The position numbers were made by a program, and so were the translations under genes. A stretch of DNA of 64,000 nucleotides from Crocinitomicaceae bacterium (GTDB taxonomy: Bacteria > Bacteroidota > Bacteroidia > Flavobacteriales_D > Crocinitomicaceae), in assembly GCA_016708105.1 (NCBI GenBank), contig JADJGJ010000001.1:1488001-1552000 (forward strand), read 5' to 3'. The notes under the pieces are model-generated. The model saw only the letters and a list, made by a program, of their open reading frames with translations. It was not told the DNA's origin and made no database searches. Shown in pieces: positions 8,092-16,321 of this stretch (position 1 is its first letter; the number at the start of each line of letters is the position of its first letter).

Positions 8092-8099
8092 TATATTTG
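8092..8099 (+). promoter_or_regulatory. -7 box (TATATTTG) of tRNA-Ser
   Basis: An exact TAnnTTTG match 29 bases before the mature tRNA 5' end. Confidence 0.6.
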
Positions 8100-8127
8100 C
8101 GCCCGTATTTTTCGGAATACAAATATT

Positions 8128-8212
8128 GGAGAGGTGCCTGAGTGGTTAAAGGAGCAGTTTGCTAAACTGTCACCGGGAAACCGGTGCCAGGGTTCGAATC
8201 CCTGTCTCTCCG
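8128..8212 (+). tRNA. tRNA-Ser (anticodon GCT)
   Basis: Class II tRNA of 85 bases. Acceptor GGAGAGG (8128-8134) pairs with TCTCTCC (8205-8211), with discriminator G at 8212. The anticodon stem GCAGT/ACTGT encloses the loop TTGCTAA, with GCT at 8161-8163. A long variable arm (CACCGGGAAACCGGTG) and a T arm with TTCGAAT are present. It reads AGC/AGU. CCA is not encoded. Confidence 0.97.
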
Positions 8213-8266
8213 CAGATGTTTTATCAGATTAAATCAGAAAAAGATTTGATAAAATTAATTGAAATA

Positions 8267-8295
8267 TTGCAGAGAATAAATTCTGATTATCTTTG
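8267..8295 (+). promoter_or_regulatory. Promoter of tRNA-Pro (TTG - 18 nt - TATCTTTG)
   Basis: TTG at 8267-8269 and TATCTTTG at 8288-8295 are spaced as in the Bacteroidota sigma-A consensus, 17 bases before the mature tRNA. Confidence 0.7.
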
Positions 8296-8312
8296 CACCG
8301 CCTTTAAGGCTT

Positions 8313-8387
8313 CGGGGTGTAGCGTAGCCCGGTTATCGCGCCTGGTTTGGGACCAGGAGGTCGCAAGTTCGAATCTTGCCACCCCGA
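8313..8387 (+). tRNA. tRNA-Pro (anticodon TGG)
   Basis: Acceptor CGGGGTG (8313-8319) pairs with CACCCCG (8380-8386); discriminator A. The anticodon stem CCTGG/CCAGG encloses TTTGGGA, with TGG at 8348-8350. The T loop contains TTCGAAT. CCA is not encoded. Confidence 0.97.
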
Positions 8388-8390
8388 CAA

Positions 8391-8420
8391 GGAGATGAGT
8401 TTCATCTCCTTTATTTTTTT
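8391..8420 (+). terminator. Terminator after tRNA-Pro
   Basis: GGAGATGA (8391-8398) pairs with TCATCTCC (8402-8409) across a 3-base loop and is followed by TTTATTTTTTT. Confidence 0.9.
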
Positions 8421-8427
8421 AATACTA

Positions 8428-8501
8428 GGTCCCGTAGCTCAGCTGGATAGAGCAACTGCCTTCTAAGCAGTAGGTCTTTGGTTCGAATCCAAACGGGATC
8501 A
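8428..8501 (+). tRNA. tRNA-Arg (anticodon TCT), parent of the array that follows
   Basis: Acceptor GGTCCCG (8428-8434) pairs with CGGGATC (8494-8500); discriminator A. The anticodon stem ACTGC/GCAGT encloses CTTCTAA, giving TCT, which reads AGA/AGG. The T arm is TTTGG-TTCGAAT-CCAAA. A terminator hairpin (AGAGC...GCTCT plus T8) follows at about 8515-8536. The next 1 kb repeats the 3' half of this gene ten times. Confidence 0.96.
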
Positions 8502-9534
8502 CAAAGTAGAGTGAGAGCAATCTCGCTCTTTTTTTTGTCGAAGCGGATAGAGCATCCCGACTTTTCGTCGGGAAGGTCTTTGGTTCGAATCCAAACGGGA
8601 TCACACAAAAAAGAGTGAGAGCAATCTTGCTCTTTTTTTTTGTCGAAGCGGATAGAGCATCCCGACTTTTCGTCGGGAAGGTCTTTGGTTCGAATCCAAA
8701 CGGGATCACAAAGTAGAGTGAGAGCAATCTCGCTCTTTTTTTTGTCGAAGCGGATAGAGCATCCCGACTTTTCGTCGGGAAGGTCTTTGGTTCGAATCCA
8801 AACGGGATCACACGAAAGAGTGAGAGCAATCTTGCTCTTTTTTTTGTCGAAGCGGATAGAGCATCCCGACTTTTCGTCGGGAAGGTCTTTGGTTCGAATC
8901 CAAACGGGATCACACGAAAGAGTGAGAGCAATCTTGCTCTTTTTTTTTGTCGAAGCGGATAGAGCATCCCGACTTTTCGTCGGGAAGGTCTTTGGTTCGA
9001 ATCCAAACGGGATCACCAAAAGTGAGAGCAATCTTGCTCTTTTTTTGTCGAAGCGGATAGAGCATCCCGACTTTTCGTCAGGAAGGTCTTTCTGGTTCGA
9101 ATCAAACGGGATCACACAAAAGAGTGAGAGCAATCTTGCTCTTTTTTTGTCGAAGCGGATAGAGCATCCCCGACTTTTCGTCGGGAAGGTCTTTGGTTCG
9201 AATCCAAACGGGATCACACAAAAAAGAGTGAGAGCAATCTCGCTCTTTTTTTTGTCGAAGCGGATAGAGCATCCCGACTTTTCGTCGGGAAGGTCTTTGG
9301 TTCGAATCCAAACGGGATCACAAAGTAGAGTGAGAGCAATCTCGCTCTTTTTTTTGTCGAAGCGGATAGAGCATCCCGACTTTTCGTCGGGAAGGTCTTT
9401 GGTTCGAATCCAAACGGGATCACAAAGTAGAGTGAGAGCAATCTCGCTCTTTTTTTTGTCGAAGCGGATAGAGCATCCCGACTTTTCGTCGGGAAGGTCT
9501 TTGGTTCGAATCCAAACGGGATCACCAGTAAAAT
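8502..9534 (+). repeat. Ten tandem copies (~102 bp) of a tRNA-Arg-derived 3' half with substituted anticodon arm and a terminator
   Basis: Unit starts (GTCGAAGCGGATAGAGC) are at 8537, 8642, 8744, 8846, 8949, 9047, 9149, 9254, 9356 and 9459, a spacing of 98-105. Each unit keeps the second half of the tRNA-Arg D arm (GGATAGAGC), the whole T arm and the 3' acceptor strand through CGGGATCAC. The anticodon arm is replaced by the perfect hairpin CCCGACTTTTCGTCGGG. The 5' acceptor strand is lost and replaced by the T-run of the preceding terminator, so no unit can fold a normal acceptor stem. Copies differ by a few point changes and indels (most in the units at 9047 and 9149). Open frames on both strands through this block are artefacts of the repeat. 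Confidence 0.93.
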
Positions 9535-9535
9535 C

Positions 9536-9564
9536 AAGCCTTTCGAAAGAAGGGCTTTTTTGTT
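9536..9564 (+). terminator. Terminator closing the tRNA-Arg array
   Basis: AAGCCTTTC (9536-9544) pairs with GAAGGGCTT (9549-9557), loop GAAA, then T5GT6. It differs from the hairpin found inside the array units, so it may be the original terminator on the distal side. Confidence 0.85.
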
Positions 9565-9605
9565 TTTTGGGATTTTCACTTTTTTGCGCCCTAGGTCTTT
9601 GGTTC

Positions 9606-9657
9606 CCTGCCTGTCTGCATGGCTGAAATAAATAAATTCTAATAACAGACAGGCAGG
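9606..9657. repeat. Inverted repeat with 12-base arms
   Basis: CCTGCCTGTCTG (9606-9617) is the reverse complement of CAGACAGGCAGG (9646-9657), separated by 28 AT-rich bases. Perfect arms, no T-run, function unknown. The rest of 9565-9746 holds no gene I can support. Confidence 0.8.
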
Positions 9658-9746
9658 CATCCTTCTCCAACCCCAAATCCATCAAATATTCATCCAAACG
9701 CATCAATAATTTTTGAAGTTAATTGCCTTTTCAAAGTACCCAAAAT

Positions 9747-9811
9747 TTCCCTACCTTGCACTATCTGAAAAAACCAAAACATGCCGCAAGCTTTTATAAA
9801 TACTGGTGAAA
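9747..9811 (+). repeat. 65-bp direct repeat, left copy
   Basis: It matches 14550-14614 with only a few substitutions. It begins TTCCCTACCTTGCACTATCT and ends ACTGGTGAAA. TACCTTGC in it resembles a weakened -7 box, and an ATG follows it that opens a 20-codon frame here (stop at 9841) but is stopped after two codons in the right copy. The two copies bound the accessory segment 9.8-14.6 kb. The stretch 9812-9998 has no other gene. Confidence 0.85.
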
Positions 9812-9998
9812 TTTTGAGTGGTGGTTTTTTCGATACTTACTAAACTGCCCCACAACATCCGGCATCGTCTCCAGAAATTTATTTCATAACGGGTTCATCT
9901 GTATTCACTTGGGTTTATCTTTGATTGCTAAAAAGGTGCATTCAGTTATTTTAACATGACCAATGTTCATCTCGTTAAATGTCAAAAAAAATAAATTC

Positions 9999-11063
9999 AT
10001 GACTAATAAAAAATCACCGACAACACCAGTGGACAAGTTGTATAAATCAGTTAAACAAATAATTGATCAGGCAAGAGGCAATGTCTATCGGGCTGCAAAC
10101 TTTGCAATGGTTCAAGCCTATTGGCAAATTGGAAAACTCATAGTTGTTGAAGAGCAGAAGGGAAAAAAGCGAGCGGATTACGGTGATGAACTAATAAAAA
10201 AACTTGCTTTAAGGTTGAGTGTTGAATTCGGTAAAGGTTTTAACGACCGAAATTTGTGGTACATGAAACAGTTTTATTTGTGCTGGCCAAAAGTGAACGC
10301 ACTGCGTTCAGAATTATCCTGGACCCATTACCGGCTTCTTTTAAAGGTAGAAACTGAAGATGCAAGAACCTTCTACATGAATGAATGCATTGATGCAAAT
10401 TGGAGTACACGAACTCTTGAAAGACAGGTGAACAGCCTGTATTTTGATCGCATGATAATGACTCCAGCTAAAAAAGCAAAAGCCCTGGTGAAAAAGGAGG
10501 CGGACAGTAAAACTCAAGTGATGCGTCCATCAGACATCATTAAAGACCCGTACGTACTGGATTTTCTGAATTTGAAACCAAATGCTGCTTTTTACGAACA
10601 GGAGCTGGAACAATCTATCATTGATAAGTTACAAGAATTTTTACTGGAACTTGGTAAAGGATTTTGTTTTGTTGCACGACAATATCGGCTGACCGCCGGA
10701 CCGGGAAAACATTTCTATGCTGATTTGGTTTTCTACAATTATATACTGAAATGTTTTTTAGTAATTGATTTAAAAACAGGCGAACTTACACATCAGGACA
10801 TCGGTCAAATGGATATGTACGTTCGCTATTTTGAAGACAAGGTAAAACAAAACGACGACAACCCAACCATTGGTCTGATCTTATGTACAGAAAAAAATAA
10901 AACCGTGGTAAAATATAGTCTTCTCAATGAGAGTAAACAAATTTTTGCATCTCGTTACAAAACTTATTTACCATCAGAAAAACAACTTCAACAAGAAATT
11001 AAACGTGAACGTGAACTGGCAGAAACAGAAAAATATCTCAGACTAAAATCCGCAAGAAAATAA
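9999..11063 (+). CDS. YhcG/DUF1016-family PDDEXK nuclease
   Basis: The 354-residue protein has a DUF1016 N-terminal domain (about residues 15-150; A-N-F-A-M-V-Q-A-Y-W-Q-I-G-K and F-G-K-G-F-N-D-R-N-L-W-Y-M-K-Q-F). A PDDEXK nuclease domain follows (about 165-320), with F-Y-A-D-L-V-F-Y-N supplying the aspartate and F-L-V-I-D-L-K-T-G the D-x-K. The family is common in defence islands and next to restriction genes; its biochemical target is not settled. The frame is open from an ATG at 9963; the second ATG (9999) matches homologous starts. It lies inside the repeat-bounded segment. Confidence 0.9.
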   Translation: MTNKKSPTTPVDKLYKSVKQIIDQARGNVYRAANFAMVQAYWQIGKLIVVEEQKGKKRADYGDELIKKLALRLSVEFGKGFNDRNLWYMKQFYLCWPKVNALRSELSWTHYRLLLKVETEDARTFYMNECIDANWSTRTLERQVNSLYFDRMIMTPAKKAKALVKKEADSKTQVMRPSDIIKDPYVLDFLNLKPNAAFYEQELEQSIIDKLQEFLLELGKGFCFVARQYRLTAGPGKHFYADLVFYNYILKCFLVIDLKTGELTHQDIGQMDMYVRYFEDKVKQNDDNPTIGLILCTEKNKTVVKYSLLNESKQIFASRYKTYLPSEKQLQQEIKRERELAETEKYLRLKSARK

Positions 11064-11311
11064 AATATCAAGACAGGTTCTTTCACCTTGAACGGCGGAT
11101 AAGGAGAGAACGAATTTTTCTCTCCATACCCGAATGAAATGAAAATATTTCTGCAGAAAATAATTGCATGAAATTTTGATGATTGCTCACACATACGATG
11201 AATAGATGCTGAAATTAATTTGAATGTAATCGGTTTTTCAAGGTCACATCAAATCATGCGAAAAGAAAATATAGAACGAAAAATAGGCATTCTTTATCAG
11301 TTTTTGATTCT

Positions 11312-11539
11312 ATGCTTCCAGGGAAACGAGTAAATGCACAAACCATACGCAGCAGTGTGATTGCAAACTGGCTAAATTATTACCGCATTCCCTTGTCAGA
11401 CGTGCAATTGATGGCAGGTCACCGGTGGCCAACTACCACACAAAAGTACGTGCAGACAGACAAGCTGAAAAAAAGAGACGCCATTAACCTTGTACACCCG
11501 ATGGAATCTATGTTTACAAAAGACGGCGCAATACATTGA
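11312..11539 (+). pseudogene. C-terminal fragment of a tyrosine recombinase/integrase
   Basis: Only ~75 residues are left. They hold the end of the catalytic domain: the A-Q-T-I-R-S-S-V-I-A-N-W region that replaces HxxR, then V-Q-L-M-A-G-H-R-W-P-T-T-T-Q-K-Y with the last histidine and the tyrosine nucleophile. The rest of the catalytic domain and the core-binding domain are missing upstream; the preceding 250 bases carry stops in this frame. A decayed recombinase here supports an integrated origin of the segment. The IS630 element begins three bases downstream. Confidence 0.8.
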
Positions 11540-11541
11540 GC

Positions 11542-12729
11542 TAATTATACCATTAGCCAATATAATTTAGTCTAAAAAGAGCATAATAAATATTTGAAGG
11601 AACAAATTTTCTTTACTGTTTTTGTTGTAATTATTCTCCTCACAACCTTGGCTAAGTGTTTGCCCAATTGATCGATGGTATTAAAGGATTTGCAAACGAA
11701 CTCTTGTTTGAGTTGCCACCAAATTTTCTCGGCGGGGTTTAGTTCTGGACTATAAGGCGGCAGAAAAATTAAAATGATATTCTCGGGTATGATTAGTTTC
11801 TTTGCCTTATGGAAGGCTCCATTGTCAAGCACGATTAGTTTAAGTTCTTTTGGATTCTGCTTTGATAATTTCTTGAATAAAATATTGAAAGCAATCTGTA
11901 TTACAATAAGGCAGTTCCAACAAAAGCTATCTCCATTTATTGGTGAGAATGCTCCATATAGGTATGTGTTTTCGAATTTGTGTTGATAAGTACAAACGGG
12001 TTTTACCCCTTTGCTGTTAGAACCCGCCCTGTTCTTGTGAGTAGTCCAAATCGACTCTCATCCTGCAATAAATATTAATGCTTTTATAGCATCCCAATAG
12101 TGGTTTTTACTTTGTCTTTACAGATTCGTTTGAAGTTTTTTTAAAAGTAGCAACCGCTTCTTTATCCTTTTAATATGACTCTTGCGGGGTACTTTTAACG
12201 ATGCGCCAAAGTGCCTTTTAACATAATGACGCAAGCTGTTGTAATTAACTCCTTTAATAAAATTATTTTCCACCCACGCATGTAATTGTTTGTAGCTTGA
12301 AAATGCGGCATCCTCTGAACAAAGCTTCAATTTAATTTTCTTATGCACAGACTTACTTATTATGGAGGGCTTAAATCCAATTCTACCATCCTTTAATAAT
12401 TCGGATATACCGCCCTTTTGATATTTAGTCCGCCATGTCTGAATACTGTTGTGATTTACACCTATCAGTTCCGCTAATTCATTCTTGCCTAATGCTCGAT
12501 CAGAACGCTTGATCTCAATAAGCATTTTTATTTTCGGACCGTGGTGGTCTGCAGATTTTTTTAAGAGACTTCTTAAGTCCTTAAGCGATTCTTTCACCGT
12601 AATAGAGAGTGCATTTGCCATACCTCAAATATATAGCATATATACATTAGTCTAATATAGTTCAAGAAAAGATATTGACAATTTACTTGTTAATATCAGA
12701 CTATTCTATAATAGCTAATGGTATTATTA
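11542..12729 (-). mobile_element. IS630-family insertion sequence, about 1.19 kb
   Basis: Imperfect terminal inverted repeats of about 33 bases are visible. The left end reads TAATTATACCATTAGC and the right end, reverse-complemented, reads TAATAATACCATTAGC; both continue to a shared TAGTCT. TA dinucleotides flank the ends, as expected from IS630 targeting. Length and TIRs are typical for the family. The transposase inside is broken. Confidence 0.85.
11572..12621 (-). pseudogene. IS630-family transposase, decayed (stop codon and several frameshifts)
   Basis: The N-terminal part (12118-12621, 167 residues) has an intact helix-turn-helix (A-L-G-K-N-E-L-A-E-L-I-G-V-N-H-N-S-I-Q-T-W). It ends at a TAA at 12118. 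The DDE domain is then scattered over frames. D-E-S-R-F-G-L-L-T-R-T is readable near 12050, L-L-E-L-P-Y-C-N-T-D-C-F near 11920, and V-L-D-N-G-A-F-H-K then L-P-P-Y-S-P-E-L-N-P-A-E-K in 11700-11835. A short G-run (GGGG near 12015) marks one likely single-base loss. Some IS630 members use a programmed shift, but the number of breaks here means inactivity. Confidence 0.88.
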
Positions 12730-12740
12730 ACAATACTGTC

Positions 12741-12853
12741 AAAAAACACTGCAACACTTCCGCCTTAGTCCTGCGTGGCTTGGAGCTAAGTGTTGCAGTT
12801 TTTCAGTGTTGCACGGCACCTTTTTAAGTGTTGCAGTGTTGCAGGTATGTGCC
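12741..12853. repeat. Hairpin and short repeats of GTGTTGCA
   Basis: ACTGCAACACTT (12748-12759) is the reverse complement of AAGTGTTGCAGT (12788-12799), extended by A/T runs on both sides. The word GTGTTGCA recurs at about 12790, 12806, 12828 and 12836. The block lies between the IS630 right end and the Rhs tip. No gene is visible in 12730-12976. Confidence 0.7.
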
Positions 12854-12976
12854 CTGGTTTATTTTTTTCTGGCACTCAATTATCAAAAAATGCATACCCA
12901 CCAAGCGATGCAAAACTTTTCCGAAACATATAAATGATGCGATTAAAAATTCGGTGATTGATTAAATTTTCATAAA

Positions 12977-14104
12977 TTGCCTATCGAAAGAAAAAACAAA
13001 ATGTCGGCAGGCCTTGGAAATATTGAAAAATCGTTACTCAGTGGTTATCGCTACTCCTTCCAAGGCCAAGAAAGCGATGACGAGATAAAAGGCGAGGGAA
13101 ATTCAATCAATTACACATACCGCATGCATGACCCAAGAGTGGGGAGGTTTTTTGCGGTTGATCCGTTGGCGGGGTCGTTTCCTTGGAACAGTGTTTATGC
13201 ATTTTCAGAAAATAGAGTGATTGATGGAATAGAATTGGAAGGGCTAGAGGTACAAACGTGTAATTTAAGCGGCAACATAAATGCACCATTCTATTTAACT
13301 GTAATAGGAATGCATTCAGCCAACAGAGGCTACGTAACCCCAGGAGTGGCTATTGATGACGCAACCAATAATGATATCCACTCTAAAGTATCAAACCCTA
13401 ATGGCTACCTGGACGGTATACATGCAGCAATTGGTGCAACCAATGCAAGTGAATTACAAAAACAAAATGAGTATCCCGTTTTCGTCCTTTACAGTTGTTT
13501 AGCAGGAAAAGAATACCTTGATGCCAACGGTCAAGTTTGGTCATCAATTGCGCAAGATTTTTCAGTTGATGTTGATGGAAGCGGACCACTGGGTGGTGGA
13601 ATTGTAATTGCATCGGATTCACCAATCGTCGGCGTTAGTACAAGCAATCGGGGTGCACCGAGTAAAATGGTCGACTGTAATGATCCAAATGGTTGCAGCT
13701 ATGAAGAAGGGGCAGAAACAGTGCCCGGAAGCTGGTTGGTATATAAAGATGGAGTATTAGTAGGTGCTTATGCTTCAACATGGACTCCAACATCAAGCTG
13801 GAGACTTGAAACCATGAGCGCGGAGAATCGTGTAACCTACACCGTAACTAATTCCGAAGGTTTAAATTGGAGTGGTGGGATTGGTAATGGGCCGTATCAA
13901 AAAGGTCAATTATTAGAAGGAGAAACTTTCCAACTTACAGGCAACGTCCAAGGGGGATATATGGAGTTTTTTACTCCTGATGGAACTACTGGATGGATTT
14001 CAACTGAAAACACAAATAACACAAATTTTGTTACTCCTTACAGCGTGACATCTACTTCTGGACCTGATAATACAACCACATCACCATCTCCTCCGACACC
14101 ATGA
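12977..14104 (+). CDS. Orphan Rhs C-terminal tip: RHS core end plus variable toxin-like domain
   Basis: Residues ~22-90 match the RHS-associated core (Y-R-Y-S-F-Q-G-Q-E, Y-R-M-H-D-P-R-V-G-R-F-F-A-V-D-P-L, Y-A-F-S-E-N-R-V-I-D-G-I-E-L-E-G). After that boundary the sequence is unique, as in polymorphic toxins. The tip contains F-Y-L-T-V-I-G-M-H113-S and, 60 residues on, V-F-V-L-Y-S-C174-L-A-G, a hydrophobic strand ending in H then one ending in C as in caspase-fold (clan CD) peptidases. A Gly/Thr-rich strand region follows. The thousands of residues of YD repeats are missing; the frame opens after a TGA at 12959-12961 with a TTG start (ATG at 13001 is possible). It may be a silent displaced tip. 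Confidence 0.75.
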   Translation: MPIERKNKMSAGLGNIEKSLLSGYRYSFQGQESDDEIKGEGNSINYTYRMHDPRVGRFFAVDPLAGSFPWNSVYAFSENRVIDGIELEGLEVQTCNLSGNINAPFYLTVIGMHSANRGYVTPGVAIDDATNNDIHSKVSNPNGYLDGIHAAIGATNASELQKQNEYPVFVLYSCLAGKEYLDANGQVWSSIAQDFSVDVDGSGPLGGGIVIASDSPIVGVSTSNRGAPSKMVDCNDPNGCSYEEGAETVPGSWLVYKDGVLVGAYASTWTPTSSWRLETMSAENRVTYTVTNSEGLNWSGGIGNGPYQKGQLLEGETFQLTGNVQGGYMEFFTPDGTTGWISTENTNNTNFVTPYSVTSTSGPDNTTTSPSPPTP

Positions 14105-14535
14105 AACAAGTAAGACATTTTTCATCAATTTTTTTTTTAATAAACTGTTTTTTACATAGTTGCTCCGATTGTGATTGTACGGAAAACAATACTACCCAAT
14201 TTAAATCGTGTCAAAAATTAGGATATCATGAAAAAAGAGAAATAACTGTAGATGGAAATGTGAAAGCCTACGAAAAGTTCAAGATTCCACTTTTTTTCAA
14301 AGAGCCAGAATCAGTTATTTTCTATTCTTTGGTGATGGCATTGAAACATCAAAATGCCGAAGCATACTACGATGTGTATTTGTTCACGAGTGAAGCCATG
14401 GAAAAAGCAGGTGTTCCTTGGCATGATTCTTCAATGCAATCGTTCACTTTACCTTTTTTGTATAAATCAGCAGAACTTGGATATGATCAAGCGATAAACT
14501 CAAATGATTATAAGAACAGAGATACGATACATTGA
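14101..14535 (+). CDS. Possible lipoprotein partner (immunity candidate) of the Rhs tip
   Basis: The 144-residue protein starts in a four-base ATGA overlap with the Rhs tip, the spacing usual for toxin-immunity pairs. The N-terminus is hydrophobic (F-S-S-I-F-F-L-I-N-C-F-L-H-S-C); L-H-S-C could serve as a lipobox. The rest is a mixed soluble domain with no motif I recognise. Immunity is inferred only from position. The immediately following right-hand direct repeat ends the accessory segment. Confidence 0.6.
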   Translation: MKQVRHFSSIFFLINCFLHSCSDCDCTENNTTQFKSCQKLGYHEKREITVDGNVKAYEKFKIPLFFKEPESVIFYSLVMALKHQNAEAYYDVYLFTSEAMEKAGVPWHDSSMQSFTLPFLYKSAELGYDQAINSNDYKNRDTIH

Positions 14536-14549
14536 TTAACAAAAAAGGA

Positions 14550-14614
14550 TTCCCTACCTTGCACTATCTGAAAAAACCAAAAAATGCCGTAAGCTTTAAT
14601 AAATACTGGTGAAA
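14550..14614 (+). repeat. 65-bp direct repeat, right copy
   Basis: Near-identical to 9747-9811, with about three substitutions. It starts 15 bases after the lipoprotein stop. The remaining bases to 14845 hold no gene I can support. Confidence 0.85.
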
Positions 14615-14845
14615 TGTTGCGTGAGGGGTTAATCTAGTTTCATTCGACCTTTATAAGTGTGCTGTCCCCGCTAGTGCGAGCGTCAAGCTTGTGCCTTACG
14701 TAGACCGTCAATGAATTACTGGACCTATTTTTACAACCTGTACCAAATTCACTTCAATGGAAAAAATCTGATACTTTATTAAGCAAATGCTTCAATAAGT
14801 TTTAAGGTCGGTTACACTTTTTCACTGTTCAGAATATTTTGCATA

Positions 14846-15415
14846 TCAATCCAAAATATCATCACTGATTGAAAACTGGTCTTTTTCAAGTTCTCTTCTG
14901 AGTGAGTCCCATTCTGTTTTTGATACTACGTAAGTTTTTGACCATTGGTCGTGCCAGCCGCGTTCTCCTAAACATGAAAATGCTTCAAAGGGAACAATGC
15001 GTGAAATGGAGCGCAACAGGATGGTTCCTACTTCAGGTTTTTTTGCGTACTCATCAATTACGTATGAATTTGTTACCATTTTTCCAATGGTGCGTCCCAT
15101 GGTGGCTTCTGAAATGGCGTAGTACACAAACGTGATTATGTAACCACTGAAATCAAAGGCGTATCTGAAATTCATTCCTCCACGTGAACCAAAATAGTTA
15201 CGGGCAGGATTGAGCAGACCAATATAAGTTAAGAGTAATGAAATGCCAATGAGAATGACAAAATCAACAAGATAATGACCAAAACGAGGCCAGCCTGAAA
15301 TGGTTTTTATTTTTCTCGGTACCTCAACTTCTACCTGTGTTCTTATGCGTTGACCTGAAGCATCCTTTATTTCACGCGTGCTCATTTTTTTCTCTTTTAA
15401 TTCAGAAATTTTCAT
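14846..15415 (-). CDS. RDD-family membrane protein
   Basis: The 189-residue protein shows the RDD signature: P-R-F-G-H-Y-L-V-D-F-V-I at the start of the first span (R and D of the family name) and A-T-M-G-R-T-I-G-K-M in the loop before the last helices. Three membrane spans are predicted around residues 50-70, 85-105 and 120-140. Some RDD proteins act in ion or sodium/proton transport; no transport role can be assigned here. An internal ATG at 15385 is an alternative start. Confidence 0.85.
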   Translation of the reverse strand: MKISELKEKKMSTREIKDASGQRIRTQVEVEVPRKIKTISGWPRFGHYLVDFVILIGISLLLTYIGLLNPARNYFGSRGGMNFRYAFDFSGYIITFVYYAISEATMGRTIGKMVTNSYVIDEYAKKPEVGTILLRSISRIVPFEAFSCLGERGWHDQWSKTYVVSKTEWDSLRRELEKDQFSISDDILD

Positions 15416-15629
15416 GTATTAGTGGTTTTAAATCTTTAAAAATCAAAACCTAATGCAAAAAAAAACGGGTTGATTATTCAACGTGATTGTATCATCACAC
15501 GTTCAACCGGCTGTGAATTGCACAAGCTTTGGGTTGCCACTAAATTATAAAAAAATCCAAACACAGGTGGACAATGAAATTTTATTTCAGACAAAGCAAA
15601 TGAAAGTACTGTGTATTGAAATCAAGAAA

Positions 15630-16214
15630 TTATTTTTTTACAGCACTCACAATTATCTCATCAATAGATTTGCGAATGCGTGGTGTGATTTCACGCGTGC
15701 GGTATGGCTCTTCTAATTTTTCAAATTCATCAAGATAACCCAATGCAATCATATACACCGGCACATGATCATCACCAAAATTAAAAGTTTCAACACATTT
15801 TGCTGCATCAAATCCACCTAAAACATGGGTGTAAATTCCCATAGCATTTGCTTGTAGTGTTAACAGCATATTAGCAGAACCTACATCATGCAACATGGCT
15901 GTGTTGGGTTGAGAATTTGAAGTGTATGATTTTTTTCCAAGAGATAAGACCAGTGCACCGGCATTTTTACACCAGGGTTTGTTTCCTCCTGAAAGCAATT
16001 CAAAAAATTGATCAAACAAGGGTGTACCGCGATAAGCAACTGAATATCTCCACGGTTGTTCATTATTGGCACTGAACGACCAGCTTGCTGCTTCAATTAA
16101 GGTGCGCATCGTGTCTTCACTGATTTCCTTTTCTGAAAAACTTCTGGCGCTCCATCTGTTGCGTATGATGTCTAATACAGGATACCGGGTTGATGCTTTT
16201 TTTATTTCACTCAT
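15630..16214 (-). CDS. Nitroreductase-family flavoprotein
   Basis: About 194 residues from the ATG at 16214; the frame extends eight codons further to a GTG at 16238. FMN-binding signatures are present: I-R-N-R-W-S-A-R-S-F near the N-terminus, E-A-A-S-W-S-F-S-A-N-N-E-Q-P-W-R, and near the C-terminus V-Y-M-I-A-L-G-Y-L-D. Family members use NAD(P)H and FMN to reduce nitro groups, quinones or enones. The natural substrate is unknown. It is transcribed toward a gene-poor 200-base gap and away from the YceI/pirin pair. Confidence 0.9.
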   Translation of the reverse strand: MSEIKKASTRYPVLDIIRNRWSARSFSEKEISEDTMRTLIEAASWSFSANNEQPWRYSVAYRGTPLFDQFFELLSGGNKPWCKNAGALVLSLGKKSYTSNSQPNTAMLHDVGSANMLLTLQANAMGIYTHVLGGFDAAKCVETFNFGDDHVPVYMIALGYLDEFEKLEEPYRTREITPRIRKSIDEIIVSAVKK

Positions 16215-16321
16215 GCTTGAATTTTTTAAATTGAACACAGCCTGACTTTATACCGTGTCTTGCAAAATTAAATTACTTCACAATATTAAATCAGGCTGTG
16301 CACAAAGTTAACAGATCTGAA

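Noticed and set aside
8502..9534. CRISPR array
   Set aside because: Period is ~102 bp with no unique spacers, each unit contains tRNA sequence and a terminator, and no cas gene is present.
8537..9534. Ten functional tRNA-Lys genes (TTT lies in the substituted loop CTTTTCG)
   Set aside because: The 5' acceptor strand is missing and the D stem cannot pair, so none can be a working tRNA.
8411..9706. Long open frames on both strands through the tRNA array, encoding repeats of D-P-V-W-I-R-T-K-D-L and similar
   Set aside because: They are translations of the tandem tRNA-Arg-derived units; open frames follow from the repeat sequence, not from coding selection.
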